64,000 nucleotides of DNA from Pseudomonadota bacterium (lineage in GTDB: Bacteria; Pseudomonadota; Gammaproteobacteria; Burkholderiales; Burkholderiaceae_B), in contig JAEWHK010000063.1 in assembly GCA_023387815.1 (NCBI GenBank), forward strand, positions 1-64,000, in the 5' to 3' direction. The first letter of the stretch is position 1. Every line of letters begins with the position of its first letter. The position numbers and the translations under genes were made by a program. This document shows positions 16,968 through 25,703 of this stretch, piece by piece. Below the pieces are notes generated by a model that saw nothing but the letters and a program-made list of their open reading frames with translations, had not been told where the DNA came from and did not search any database.

Positions 16968-17999
16968 ATGAGACCAATAACCCCTGTTACCCGGCGCAAA
17001 CCCGCCGCAAGCCAACCCGTCTGGCGCCTGCTTGCTGGCGCGTTTACGCTTTGCGCGACATTTTTGACGCCCGGTACCGTCATGGCAGCAGACGCCGGCT
17101 ATCCATCCAAACCCGTCAAGCTTGTCGTCCCATTCCCGCCAGGAGGGTCGAGCGACACGGCGGCGCGCATTCTGGCAGACGGCATGAGCAAAGAGCTGGG
17201 CCAGACTATGGTGGTAGAAAATCGCTCCGGCGCCGGCGGCACCATCGGGATGGCATCCGTTGCACGTGCGGCTGCCGATGGCTATAACCTGGGCGTTGGG
17301 CCTGTTGGCGGTACCATCATTGCGCGCCTGATCGGCATGCAGGTGCCCTATCAGCAAAGTGATCTGGTACCTATCGCCAACATCGGCTCCCTGCCGCTGG
17401 TCATCGCCGTCAATAAAGACGTACCGGTGAGCAACATCAAGGAACTGGTCGCCCTGGCCAAGTCCAAACCGGGCAGCCTGTCATATGGCACATCCGGTGC
17501 AGGCACGCCGGGACATCTGGCGTTTGAATACCTCAAGAAAATCGCGGATATCGATGTAGTTCACGTACCTTACAAGGGTGACTCGCCCGTGACCAGCGAT
17601 CTGATTGGCGGACAAGTACAGATCGGTGTCCTGACCGGCCCTGCAGCAACGGCGCAGCAAAAAAATCCCAAACTCAAATTTCTGGCCGTGAGCAGCGCCC
17701 AGCGCTACCCACAGATGAAGGATGTTCCCACGATGGAGGAAAGCGGCTACCCCGATCTGACCATTGAGATCTGGAACCTGCTGAATGCACCAGCCAAAAC
17801 CGACCCGGCCATCCTGAGCAAGCTCAATACCGTCATGAATGACGTGCTCAAACAGGAAGCCACGGTTTCACGACTGAAAGTGCAGGGCTATCTGCCACCT
17901 ACACCTATGTCGCTGGAACAGGCAAAAGCGTTTCAGGATGCCGATAGCAAAAAATGGGAAACCATCGTGAAGACCACGGGCGTCAAAATCGGGCAATAA
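16968..17999 (+). CDS. Bug-family (TctC) periplasmic solute receptor
   Basis: A 343-residue tripartite tricarboxylate transporter receptor of the Bug family, which is greatly expanded in Bordetella and relatives and binds carboxylates and related small molecules. A signal peptide with hydrophobic core near residues 20-40 ends at VMAADA. The mature protein begins YPSKPVKLVVPFPPGGSSD, the standard Bug opening, followed by VENRSGAGGTIG. The GTSGAGTPGHLA segment near 185 is also typical. ATG 16968 has AAGAGGA upstream. No TctA/TctB membrane genes lie nearby, as is common for Bug genes. Its place amid CoA-pathway genes suggests it captures the pathway substrate. Confidence 0.92.
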   Translation: MRPITPVTRRKPAASQPVWRLLAGAFTLCATFLTPGTVMAADAGYPSKPVKLVVPFPPGGSSDTAARILADGMSKELGQTMVVENRSGAGGTIGMASVARAAADGYNLGVGPVGGTIIARLIGMQVPYQQSDLVPIANIGSLPLVIAVNKDVPVSNIKELVALAKSKPGSLSYGTSGAGTPGHLAFEYLKKIADIDVVHVPYKGDSPVTSDLIGGQVQIGVLTGPAATAQQKNPKLKFLAVSSAQRYPQMKDVPTMEESGYPDLTIEIWNLLNAPAKTDPAILSKLNTVMNDVLKQEATVSRLKVQGYLPPTPMSLEQAKAFQDADSKKWETIVKTTGVKIGQ

Positions 18000-18088
18000 C
18001 GCTGGAATAAGCGATACCTGGCGGCAGTATCCCATGCTGCCGTGCCCAACCCATTACATATGTCATGCGATACGATGGAGAAAAACTG

Positions 18089-18547
18089 ATGTTGCTTGCA
18101 GAAACCCCTTCCGATCTGGCCACTCATTGCGGACAGCAGCTGGGCTCCAGTGAATGGTTCACGATTACGCAGGATCAGATTGATCATTATGCCAAGCTCA
18201 CTGGCGACGATCACTGGGTGCACGTGGATATTGAACGAGCCAGGCGCGAGATGCCCGAAGGCAAAACCATTGCTCACGGCTTTTTTATTCTTTCGCTAAT
18301 CCCACTTCTGGCGCGCGATATCTTTAAAATCGCGCGACGCGGCAAGGGACTGAACTACGGACTGAATCACCTGCGCTTCATCAATCCGGTGCCCGTAGGC
18401 TCAAAAGTCAGGATGCATCAGCAGCTGCTTGAAGCGCAGCCGAAAAGCGGTGGCACCCTTTTTACTTTCGAGAACACATTTGAAATAGAAGGACAGGAAA
18501 GACCTGCCCTTGTTGCCACCATGCTGCTGTTGATTTATGACGAATGA
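18089..18547 (+). CDS. MaoC-like dehydratase / (R)-enoyl-CoA hydratase family
   Basis: A 152-residue hot-dog-fold protein. The hydratase-2 motif is clear: YAKLTGDDHWVHVD near residues 33-46, with the Asp/His pair, followed by EGKTIAHGFFILSLIP near 61-76. Such enzymes hydrate 2-enoyl-CoA with R stereochemistry. ATG 18089 has GGAG upstream; an in-frame ATG at 18065 has none. It follows the Bug gene by 89 bases on the same strand. Directly after it lies a damaged copy of its own last 33 codons (18571-18666), a mark of an old tandem duplication. Confidence 0.9.
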   Translation: MLLAETPSDLATHCGQQLGSSEWFTITQDQIDHYAKLTGDDHWVHVDIERARREMPEGKTIAHGFFILSLIPLLARDIFKIARRGKGLNYGLNHLRFINPVPVGSKVRMHQQLLEAQPKSGGTLFTFENTFEIEGQERPALVATMLLLIYDE

Positions 18548-18570
18548 ATTGGGTGGTGACAGGGTCAGAC

Positions 18571-18666
18571 AGCGACGACACCCTGTTTGCTTTCACGAAC
18601 ACATTTGAAATCAAAGGGCATGAATGACCCGCCCTTGTTGTTACCATGCTGCTGATTGATGACGAG
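18571..18666 (+). pseudogene. Relic of a duplicated MaoC gene 3' end
   Basis: This stretch aligns with 18446-18544, the 3' end of the intact MaoC gene. In the same frame it reads SDDTLFAFTNTFEIKGHE, a stop, then PALVVTMLLIDDE, against SGGTLFTFENTFEIEGQE, R, PALVATMLLLIYDE in the gene. One Arg codon has become TGA, and one codon (3 bases) is lost near the end. Everything upstream in the copy is deleted. It is a remnant of a second MaoC paralogue. Confidence 0.88.
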
Positions 18667-18676
18667 CAATCCCCCG

Positions 18677-19900
18677 TCAGATAATAGACTTCTCGCGCAG
18701 CGCGGCAATCCCCGCATCATCCATACCCAGAATTTCGCTCAGGACCTCGTCCGTATGCTCGCCCAGCATGGGCGGCGGACGATTGTAGGAAACAGGTGTC
18801 GAAGACAGCTTCAGAGGATTGGCAATCTGCGGAATTCTGCCTGCACTTGAATGCTGCATATGCATGAGCATTTCCCTATGCTGTAATTGCGGATCTTCAA
18901 ACACCTGGCTCAGATCATTAATCGGTCCGCAAGGAACATTCATGGCGTCCAGTTGTTCCTGCCATTCTTTTATGGGCTTCGTAATCATCACTTCCTGCAG
19001 CAAAGGCACCAGTTCCTTCTGATTCTGTGCCCGCAAACGATTCAGCACAAAGCGTGGATCATCGGCCAGCTCCGGCAGACCCAGCAGCTGCACAAACTGG
19101 CGGAACTGCGAATCATTGCCCACCGCAATCATAAGGTAGCCGTCGCTGCACTCAAAGGCCTGATAAGGGCAGGTAATCGGTGAAGCCGTGCCCATGCGTT
19201 TGGGAACAATACCGGAAACCAGATAATTCATGGCGATATGGCCAATGGAAGCCACCTGTGCATCGAACAAGGCGATATCAATATGCTGACCTTCTCCGGA
19301 CACTGCATCGCGATGATTCAGCGCACCCAGAATGCCAATGATGGCATAAAAGCCCGCGGTCAGATCAGACACTGCGTAACCCACTTTCTGCGGGCCGCCG
19401 CCGGGCTCGTCTGCGGGATTGCCGGTAAGACTCATTAGCCCGCTCATGGACTGGAATATTGGGTCATAGCCGGGTCGATGACTATAGGGACCGGACTGAC
19501 CGAAACCGGTAATGGAACAATACACCAGACGCGGATTGATCTGCTTCAGAGAGTCGTAATCCAGACCGTAACGCTTCAGATCGCCCGCCTTGAAATTCTC
19601 GATTAACACGTCACACTCTGCGGCCAGCTTGCGAATGACCTCCTGTCCTTCCGGGCTGGAGATATTGATGGTCACAGAACGCTTGCCGCGATTCATGGCC
19701 AGAAATGACGAAGTTTCTGCGGTTTCATTGCCGGCTTCGTCCTTGGCGCGATAGCCCTGCTGACGTACATCATCGCCTCTGCCGGGACGCTCGACCTTGA
19801 TGACATCTGCGCCCAGATCGGCCAGCATTTGTCCTGTCCATGGTCCCGAAAATACCCGTCCCAGATCCAGAACACGGATATGTGAAAGCGTCTGTTGCAT
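18677..19900 (-). CDS. CaiB/BaiF (family III) CoA-transferase, second copy
   Basis: A 407-residue paralogue of the enzyme at 15552-16781 with the same landmarks: LSHIRVLDLGRVFSGPW at the start, GADVIKVERPGRGDDVR, and the probable catalytic Asp in YAVSDLTAGFY near residue 170. Differences are spread along the length, so this is not a recent duplicate. ATG 19900 has GGAGC upstream; the frame extending to 19936 lacks such a site. It is 80 bases downstream of the double acyl-CoA dehydrogenase gene on the same strand, at the distal end of a probable operon starting near 25379. It converges on the MaoC relic. Confidence 0.92.
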   Translation of the reverse strand: MQQTLSHIRVLDLGRVFSGPWTGQMLADLGADVIKVERPGRGDDVRQQGYRAKDEAGNETAETSSFLAMNRGKRSVTINISSPEGQEVIRKLAAECDVLIENFKAGDLKRYGLDYDSLKQINPRLVYCSITGFGQSGPYSHRPGYDPIFQSMSGLMSLTGNPADEPGGGPQKVGYAVSDLTAGFYAIIGILGALNHRDAVSGEGQHIDIALFDAQVASIGHIAMNYLVSGIVPKRMGTASPITCPYQAFECSDGYLMIAVGNDSQFRQFVQLLGLPELADDPRFVLNRLRAQNQKELVPLLQEVMITKPIKEWQEQLDAMNVPCGPINDLSQVFEDPQLQHREMLMHMQHSSAGRIPQIANPLKLSSTPVSYNRPPPMLGEHTDEVLSEILGMDDAGIAALREKSII

Positions 19901-19980
19901 GTCTGCTCCAATATTTATTTCAGTTGCTATAGTCATTTGTTCATACCAGTCAGGCCGGCGCGATCGTTGCGTGCCGACAC

Positions 19981-22467
19981 CTACGTTGGCAGGCCCAGCA
20001 CCACCTTGGCAAGAATATTGCGTTGTATCTCATTGGTGCCGCTGAATATCTTGGCCGCTGCAGCGTTATACAAAGGCATCTGCAGATCTTCGATGGTCGC
20101 TACAGAGTCGGTATCATTCGCTGTGATCTCATCTATCACGCCTGCGTGCTGCCCAATAGCAAGGCTACCCGAGCTCTGGTGCGTAGTCGTGTGATGATCA
20201 TTCTGCTGATTCTGTGTCGCCGAATTCTGCTCTGATAAAAAGACAGCTGCGCCCGCCGTTCCCGCCTGCTCGCCGGCTGCATCAAGCAGCAGCGATGACG
20301 CTTTTTCATGGGTTTCGGTGGCCCAGATTTTCAGCAGCGACACATTTGCAGGCAGCGGTTCATTGCGGCGGACAATATCGGAAAACGCCCGGTAGGCCGA
20401 GGAAAGATCGGCGATATCCATATGCAGCTGCGCGTAATCGGCCATGAAGGCGGGATCGCTATTGAGTCCGTTGGCTGCCACGACCTTGTCTATCATCGCC
20501 AAGGTATTTTGCGAATGTTTGGGATTGCCGCTGAACAGGCGTTCAAAGCCCAGAAGCGCTTTGGATATGGTCCAGCCCTGATTGAGTTCGCCGACCAGGT
20601 TCGCCTGCGGCACCCTGACATTGTCAAAGAAGATTTCGCAGAACTCCTCGTCTCCCGCAATGGTACGGATGGGTCGCACCGTGATTCCTGGTGCAGACAA
20701 ATCCACCATCAGAAAACTGATGCCCGCCTGCTTCTTCGCTTCCTTGTTGGTTCGCACCAGCATGAACATATGCGTGGCATCCTGGGCCAGCGTAGACCAG
20801 GTTTTCTGACCATTCACAATGAAATCATCACCATCAATTACCGCCTCGCATCGCAGGGAAGCCAGGTCTGAACCCGCGTTGGGTTCCGAATAGCCCTGTG
20901 CCCAGACATGTTCGCCCGAGAGGATGGCAGGCAGGTATTTTTCCTGTTGCTCGGGGGTCCCGTAACGAATCAGGATTGGCCCCAGCATGACCAGACCCTG
21001 ATCGGGTGGCCGGCCCACGCCGTAACGCTCCTGCTCTTCGATATAGGCAATCATTTTTTCGGGAGACAGCGCCATCCCGCCGAAAGCCTTGGGCCATGAA
21101 GGCGCAATCCATTTCTGCCGCGCCAGTGTGCGATACCAGTCGCCGATCTCATGCCAGTGCAGACGGCGCTTATGATGCCGCAGTGACTCCGGATAGTATT
21201 TGCGATAAAATGCGCGCAGCATTTGCCGAAATTGCAACTCGGGCATGGCATCCCAATCTGCGTCCGTTGGAAAGTCTTCCCATTCTGATTTACCGGTTTC
21301 ACGGGAATCGCGATCGCCATCACGCTCCTGATCACGCTGCGCGTCAAGACAACGCAAGTAACGGCCAGTATGTGCACGACGATTTCCCATCTCACTGGAT
21401 AAGGCCAGCGCTTTTTTCAGCATCAATCCGACATCCGATTCGTCAGAGTATCCCATGCCACCATGCATCTGCACTGCCAGCCGCGTAACCTGCCCGGCTG
21501 CCAGTTCGGCCCGCGCTTTGAGGCGACTGGACTGCATCGCCAGCGTGTTCGGGTCGCGTACAGAAGACTGAGAGGCTTCCTGCAGCGCGAATTCCAGCAT
21601 CTGCAACTGGATATAGCTATCAACCATGCGATGCTGCAGGCTCTGGAACGTGCCAATGGGTTTGCCGAACTGTACGCGAACCTTCAAATACTCCAGCGTG
21701 GTGTCAAAAGCCCGTCTGGCGCAGCCCAGCAATTGGGCAGACAGTGCAATGCGCGCATAATCATTGGCCCGACGCAAGGCAGTGAGCACTTGCGGGCCGC
21801 GCGCCACAACGTGTTCCTGATCCAATGGCACCGATTGCAACTGCAATACTCCCATGCTTCCCGCATCGATACGGGCAATCTGCTGCATACGCAAACCTGG
21901 CGAATCTGCAGATATCCACAGCAACACATCATTATCCTGATCACGCGCCGGAACCAGCCAGCCATCGGCCCCATCGGCGGGACTCACATTCAGAAACCCA
22001 GCCGTCAGCTGCCATTTCTCACCATCGGGCGAAAGCATCGGTCCGGCAGCCACATCAATCTGGCCTGGCGTCTGCTGCCATGCCGTGCCGGCAATCAGAC
22101 TGCCTTCTGCAATCTTTTCAAGCAGCGAGTCGCGCAAACGGTTATCCGGCAAGGCCCGCAGAGTCATCACCGTCTGCACGGCAACGGCCACCAGCGGATC
22201 ACCCGGCAGTGCCGCACCCAGTTCCTGGGCGACCGCATTCATTTCGGCCAGCCCCAGATCCAGACCGCCCTGTTCTTCGGGCACGAGAATCGCCAGCCAT
22301 CCGGCCTGCGCCATCTGCATCCAGAATTGTCGATCTATCGGTGCAGGCTGCCTTACCTGTTCGCGGATACGCGCGCCATGATCAATACGCGACAGAAAAT
22401 CGCGGGCACTGTCCCTGAATGCTTCGATCTGTTCCAGATCCAACGTCACGTGTTCTTCCTGCTGCAT
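19981..22467 (-). CDS. Two-domain acyl-CoA dehydrogenase fusion
   Basis: An 828-residue flavoprotein made of two acyl-CoA dehydrogenase units in tandem. The first (about 1-375) is divergent and contains RVQFGKPIGTFQSLQHRMVD and QMHGGMGYSDESD. A charged linker (RDQERDGDRDSRETG) follows near 385. The second (about 400-828) has the canonical WAQGYSEPNAGSDLASLR, IVNGQKTWST and the closing KIFSGTNEIQRNILA. Shorter ACADs of about 390 residues form homodimers or tetramers; here both halves are covalently joined. Near residues 740-790 the second C-terminal helical domain holds an insert of about 50 polar residues (SEQNSATQNQQNDHHTTTHQ and beyond). It oxidises an acyl-CoA to enoyl-CoA; substrate unknown. 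Its start abuts the stop of the amidohydrolase gene. Confidence 0.9.
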   Translation of the reverse strand: MQQEEHVTLDLEQIEAFRDSARDFLSRIDHGARIREQVRQPAPIDRQFWMQMAQAGWLAILVPEEQGGLDLGLAEMNAVAQELGAALPGDPLVAVAVQTVMTLRALPDNRLRDSLLEKIAEGSLIAGTAWQQTPGQIDVAAGPMLSPDGEKWQLTAGFLNVSPADGADGWLVPARDQDNDVLLWISADSPGLRMQQIARIDAGSMGVLQLQSVPLDQEHVVARGPQVLTALRRANDYARIALSAQLLGCARRAFDTTLEYLKVRVQFGKPIGTFQSLQHRMVDSYIQLQMLEFALQEASQSSVRDPNTLAMQSSRLKARAELAAGQVTRLAVQMHGGMGYSDESDVGLMLKKALALSSEMGNRRAHTGRYLRCLDAQRDQERDGDRDSRETGKSEWEDFPTDADWDAMPELQFRQMLRAFYRKYYPESLRHHKRRLHWHEIGDWYRTLARQKWIAPSWPKAFGGMALSPEKMIAYIEEQERYGVGRPPDQGLVMLGPILIRYGTPEQQEKYLPAILSGEHVWAQGYSEPNAGSDLASLRCEAVIDGDDFIVNGQKTWSTLAQDATHMFMLVRTNKEAKKQAGISFLMVDLSAPGITVRPIRTIAGDEEFCEIFFDNVRVPQANLVGELNQGWTISKALLGFERLFSGNPKHSQNTLAMIDKVVAANGLNSDPAFMADYAQLHMDIADLSSAYRAFSDIVRRNEPLPANVSLLKIWATETHEKASSLLLDAAGEQAGTAGAAVFLSEQNSATQNQQNDHHTTTHQSSGSLAIGQHAGVIDEITANDTDSVATIEDLQMPLYNAAAAKIFSGTNEIQRNILAKVVLGLPT

Positions 22468-23376
22468 TTAACTGTGCGCTCCTTCAGAAAATCCATAAAG
22501 CGTATCCGGGTTCGTGACCCAGACTTTTTTGCGCGTGGCGTCATCGCCAAACCAGTCCCAGGCAAGGTCAATCAACTGACCCACATCCGGCGCCCGCTCG
22601 CCCATGCGAACATAAGGCCAGTCCGAGCCCCACAGAACACGATCAACATTTGCTGACAGCAGCGCATCATGAAACGGGCGGGCATCGCTATAGTGTGGCG
22701 CCTGCTGCGACACGCGGCAGACTGAGAGCTTGATCCACAGACGATTCTCGCGCAGCAGCCTGCACACCAGCTGAAAAAGCGGATCGCTGACACCGCGCGA
22801 CAACACGACGCTTGCCATATGATCGATCACCACAGGCATACCCAGATCTGTGATCTGTTCCAGACACGGCGCGTAACGGTCAAACGGTCCCCACATCTGC
22901 ACATGCAGGCCGGCTTCGCGCATGACAGGGGCCAGCGCAGCGATGCTGTCAAAGCCCACGCTTCCCGGAAACAGATTCCCCTGAGGATCGCGTGCCTCGA
23001 TAAAACGCAAGCCGCTAATGCCGGCCTTTCTCCACTCGCGCAGTTCTGACGCCGACGTGCCGGGCAACGCAACGCCAATACCGCGCAGATCTGCCGGGCG
23101 CCGGGCAATGGCATCAATAATGGCGCTGACGTCCGTTCCATACGGCGCAGGCTGCACCAGCACACCACGCTGCATGCCCACGGTATCCAGCATGGTCAGA
23201 TAGCGACTGGCCGGAGCGTCCGGAGGCGCGTAAGTTGATTGCAAATGCAATGGGAACTGGCTGTACGGGCCGAACACATGACAATGGCTATCACAGCTGT
23301 CATCAGGAAGAGCAACCGTGGGGGCCGTGGGCATGCGTGGCATTTCAACCTGGTCGGGAATGAAATTGTCTGTCAC
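22468..23376 (-). CDS. Amidohydrolase-2 family metal-dependent hydrolase
   Basis: A 302-residue TIM-barrel hydrolase of the amidohydrolase-related group that includes 2-pyrone-4,6-dicarboxylate hydrolase (LigI) and sulfomuconolactone hydrolase. The metal-ligand motif DSHCHVFGP is at residues 28-36, and the barrel-end aspartate motif VLWGSDWPYVR lies near 245. Lactone hydrolysis or decarboxylation in ring-cleavage pathways is the usual role. The start is GTG at 23376, overlapping the TGA of the CMD gene in a 4-base GTGA, so translation is probably coupled. The exact substrate cannot be given. Confidence 0.85.
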   Translation of the reverse strand: MTDNFIPDQVEMPRMPTAPTVALPDDSCDSHCHVFGPYSQFPLHLQSTYAPPDAPASRYLTMLDTVGMQRGVLVQPAPYGTDVSAIIDAIARRPADLRGIGVALPGTSASELREWRKAGISGLRFIEARDPQGNLFPGSVGFDSIAALAPVMREAGLHVQMWGPFDRYAPCLEQITDLGMPVVIDHMASVVLSRGVSDPLFQLVCRLLRENRLWIKLSVCRVSQQAPHYSDARPFHDALLSANVDRVLWGSDWPYVRMGERAPDVGQLIDLAWDWFGDDATRKKVWVTNPDTLYGFSEGAHS

Positions 23377-23990
23377 TTTGTCAATGCCTCCAGGGACACG
23401 GCAGCCAGTTGGCTGACGCTGGTAACGCCGTCCCGCTGCGGCGCTGTCAGCGGATTGGGCGCATCATCAGGCAGCGGGATTTCGTGGGCGTTCAGCGTCA
23501 TCGACACCATGGTGTAGTAACCCACCACAGCCGTCAGCTCCACCACACCCTTCACATCAAAGACCTCACGAATGCGGTCGTAGACCGCAGGCTCCACGAC
23601 ACCGTTAGCCAGCAGCTGCCGCGCAAATTCGTAGACAGCCGCATCCTGCGATTCGGTGAAACTTGGTGCCTCACAATTTTTTATTTCATCTGCAATTGAT
23701 TGCGGTAACCCTGCAGCCAGCGCTGCCTGCAAATGGATATACCATTCAATCTGACTGTTCCAGTGGCGCGCCGTGACCAGAATCGCCAGCTCGTTCAGAC
23801 GTGGCGGCAGGCTGGTACCAAAGCGCAACAACTCCCCCAGCTTCTGCCAGCGTTGCGCGAGATCCGGATTATGCAGCACGGCGCGCAAGGGGCCGACCAG
23901 TCGGCCTCGCGGTCCGTTGACGATGTCGTCGTAAACGGCACGCTGTGCCTCATTCATGGTCTCTACAGTGGGAAAAGGGATACGGCTCAT
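23373..23990 (-). CDS. Carboxymuconolactone decarboxylase-family protein
   Basis: A 205-residue AhpD/CMD-fold protein. The CMD core around residues 45-110 includes SLPPRLNELAILVTARHWNS and EWYIHLQAALAAGLP. The two-cysteine CxxC motif of AhpD-type peroxidases is absent, so a decarboxylase or unknown lyase role is likelier than peroxidase. AGGAAA precedes the ATG. It is coupled by a GTGA overlap to the amidohydrolase. Together the pair recalls protocatechuate-type lactone steps, but no dioxygenase is present in the window. Confidence 0.85.
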   Translation of the reverse strand: MSRIPFPTVETMNEAQRAVYDDIVNGPRGRLVGPLRAVLHNPDLAQRWQKLGELLRFGTSLPPRLNELAILVTARHWNSQIEWYIHLQAALAAGLPQSIADEIKNCEAPSFTESQDAAVYEFARQLLANGVVEPAVYDRIREVFDVKGVVELTAVVGYYTMVSMTLNAHEIPLPDDAPNPLTAPQRDGVTSVSQLAAVSLEALTK

Positions 23991-24117
23991 AAAATTTTCC
24001 TGGCGTTAATGCACATCATTCATGCTTGTTGCTGTTACTGATGCTGGTCGTTATTACATTTGTGATAACGACCGATGGTATTTCGGGTTAATTAAGTTCA
24101 GTTGCTCAGGCCTGCCC

Positions 24118-24750
24118 TCACGGCGTTTCAGCAGGCTCGGTCGCGATCACCGATGGCCTTTTGACAAACACATCAGCATGCCAGCGCGCGAGCGTAGGTG
24201 CCTGTTTCCGCCAATCCAGATCAGCAAACCGATAGTCCAGATAGGACAGCGCGCAACCGATGGTAATTGCGCCCATGTCAAAACCCTGGGTTTCAGTTTG
24301 CGCAGCGTTTTCTTCCAGAAATCTGAGCGTGGACTCTGTTTTTAACGCAAAGGCGGACAGCCAGGCCTCAGTCTGTTTTTCTGCAGACTTGTTGCGCTCC
24401 TGACGAAACAGCAACAGCGCATCCATAAAGCCATCGCCCAGCGCCTGCTGTCGCAGTACGCGCAGACGTTTCTGCGGCTCGGCAGGAAACAGCGCATGAT
24501 AAGCTGCCTGCGGCGCCTGGGTTGCCAGATACTCGCAGATGACGCGTGAGTCAAAAAGGCTGTAGCCATCGTCAAGTACCAAGGTCGGCAGCTTGATCAA
24601 GGGATTGTCAGGAATCAGGCTCAGATTCGGTTCGGCCATGGCAACCGGCGTACGGACCAGTTCAACGGCATCTGCCTGACCGGTTTCGTGAAGAACGATC
24701 ATGACCTTACGGACAAAGGGGGATCGCGGAGACCAGTGCAGTTTCATCAT
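24118..24750 (-). CDS. Glutathione S-transferase family protein
   Basis: A 210-residue GST. The thioredoxin-like N-terminal domain begins MKLHWSPRSPFVRKVMIVLHE, with Ser 7/Ser 10 as candidate catalytic residues, and holds the cis-Pro and glutathione-binding patterns KLPTLVLDDG and LFDSRVICEYL near 55-75. An all-helical C-terminal half follows. Such enzymes conjugate or isomerise substrates, and in catabolic clusters can act as maleyl-type isomerases or detoxify intermediates. ATG is at 24750, or 24747 one codon later. The gene starts two bases after the flavin-reductase stop, so the two are one transcript. Confidence 0.88.
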   Translation of the reverse strand: MMKLHWSPRSPFVRKVMIVLHETGQADAVELVRTPVAMAEPNLSLIPDNPLIKLPTLVLDDGYSLFDSRVICEYLATQAPQAAYHALFPAEPQKRLRVLRQQALGDGFMDALLLFRQERNKSAEKQTEAWLSAFALKTESTLRFLEENAAQTETQGFDMGAITIGCALSYLDYRFADLDWRKQAPTLARWHADVFVKRPSVIATEPAETP

Positions 24751-24752
24751 GT

Positions 24753-25379
24753 TCAGTTATCTTCTTTCGGTGTGTAAGGAATACGGGGTAGTACAAAGCC
24801 ATCACGCGTGTGGGTATACCAGCCTGCGCCATGCATGCGGCCCACCAGATCCAGCTTGTTGCCATCGATATAGCATTTGTCTGCGTCGATCACGGCGGCA
24901 TCGTCGATATGCAGTCCTTCCACACGCGCCAGCACGATCACGCGTTTGCCATCAATATCTATCTCTTTCCAGAGACGACATTCCAGCGCGACCGGACTGC
25001 CTGCGATGCGCCCAGGCCCGACCTTTTCTGACGGCAGGGTTTGCAGACCAGCTTCCAGCAATTCATCAATAGCGTAGGGATACTCTGTGGCCGTAATGTT
25101 CATCTGCTCCAGCATTGACGCTGGCACCAGGTTGATAACAAATTCGCCCGTACGCTGGATATTGCGCAGGCTGTCTTTTTTTGTGTCACCGTGATGGCCG
25201 ATTCCCAGCGCCACCACCGGCGGATCACCCGACAGACAATTGAAAAAGGAAAAGGGCGCGGCGTTATAAGACCCGTCCTCTGACTGGGTGACGACCCACG
25301 CAATCGGGCGTGGAAGCACGACACTACCCATGAGTTTGTAGGTGTTTCTGCCATCCAGCGCCTGCATATCGAAATACAT
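24753..25379 (-). CDS. Flavin reductase-like FMN-binding protein
   Basis: A 208-residue protein of the flavin reductase-like (FMN-binding split-barrel) family. The start segment LMGSVVLPRPIAWVVTQSEDG, followed by NAAPFSFFNCLSGDPPVVAL, is the family hallmark. It could supply reduced flavin to a monooxygenase or act as an uncharacterised oxidoreductase; no monooxygenase partner is in the window. Start 25379 was chosen for GGGAGA upstream. It is the first gene of the minus-strand operon reaching toward 18677, with a promoter near 25540-25567. Confidence 0.85.
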   Translation of the reverse strand: MYFDMQALDGRNTYKLMGSVVLPRPIAWVVTQSEDGSYNAAPFSFFNCLSGDPPVVALGIGHHGDTKKDSLRNIQRTGEFVINLVPASMLEQMNITATEYPYAIDELLEAGLQTLPSEKVGPGRIAGSPVALECRLWKEIDIDGKRVIVLARVEGLHIDDAAVIDADKCYIDGNKLDLVGRMHGAGWYTHTRDGFVLPRIPYTPKEDN

Positions 25380-25420
25380 TCTTCTGTCTCCCACACTGAG
25401 ATTGCGGCCGGTTCACCCGT

Positions 25421-25450
25421 CGTATTTCATACGTCATTGCGTTCATGAAC
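25421..25450. promoter_or_regulatory. Palindromic candidate operator in the 5' leader of the catabolic operon
   Basis: CGTAT-TTC-ATACG (25421-25433) and the perfect GTTCATGAAC (25441-25450) sit between the predicted promoter and the first gene at 25379. Either may bind a regulator. No third copy was noticed. Confidence 0.35.
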
Positions 25451-25538
25451 AACGACTGACGGCGCGAATACGGTTATCGGCAATACATTAACGGCGCCAA
25501 TGCATTAAAGGTGAAAAAGCCATACTTATGACCTTTTA

Positions 25539-25567
25539 AATATAACATCATTCCACCGACGCGACAA
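25539..25567 (-). promoter_or_regulatory. Promoter of the 25.4-18.7 kb catabolic operon
   Basis: Reading the minus strand, TTGTCG (25567-25562) and TATATT (25544-25539) are 17 bases apart. Start of transcription would fall near 25532, giving a leader of about 150 bases. The rest of the 309-base gene-less stretch 25395-25703 shows no gene. Confidence 0.55.
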
Positions 25568-25703
25568 GCTACGCTGGAATGAAAAAATTTGCTGGGTGGA
25601 CTCGGCACTCGCGTGCGCTGTGGCGCTAAGCCGTTGAACTACGAGTACCTGTGATACGACGCCTGTGATAAGAACGCGATAACAGAGACCGCGCTCAGAT
25701 CAC

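Noticed and set aside
21463..22656. 397-residue plus-strand frame opposite the double acyl-CoA dehydrogenase gene
   Set aside because: Gln/His/Arg-rich antisense artefact without start signals.
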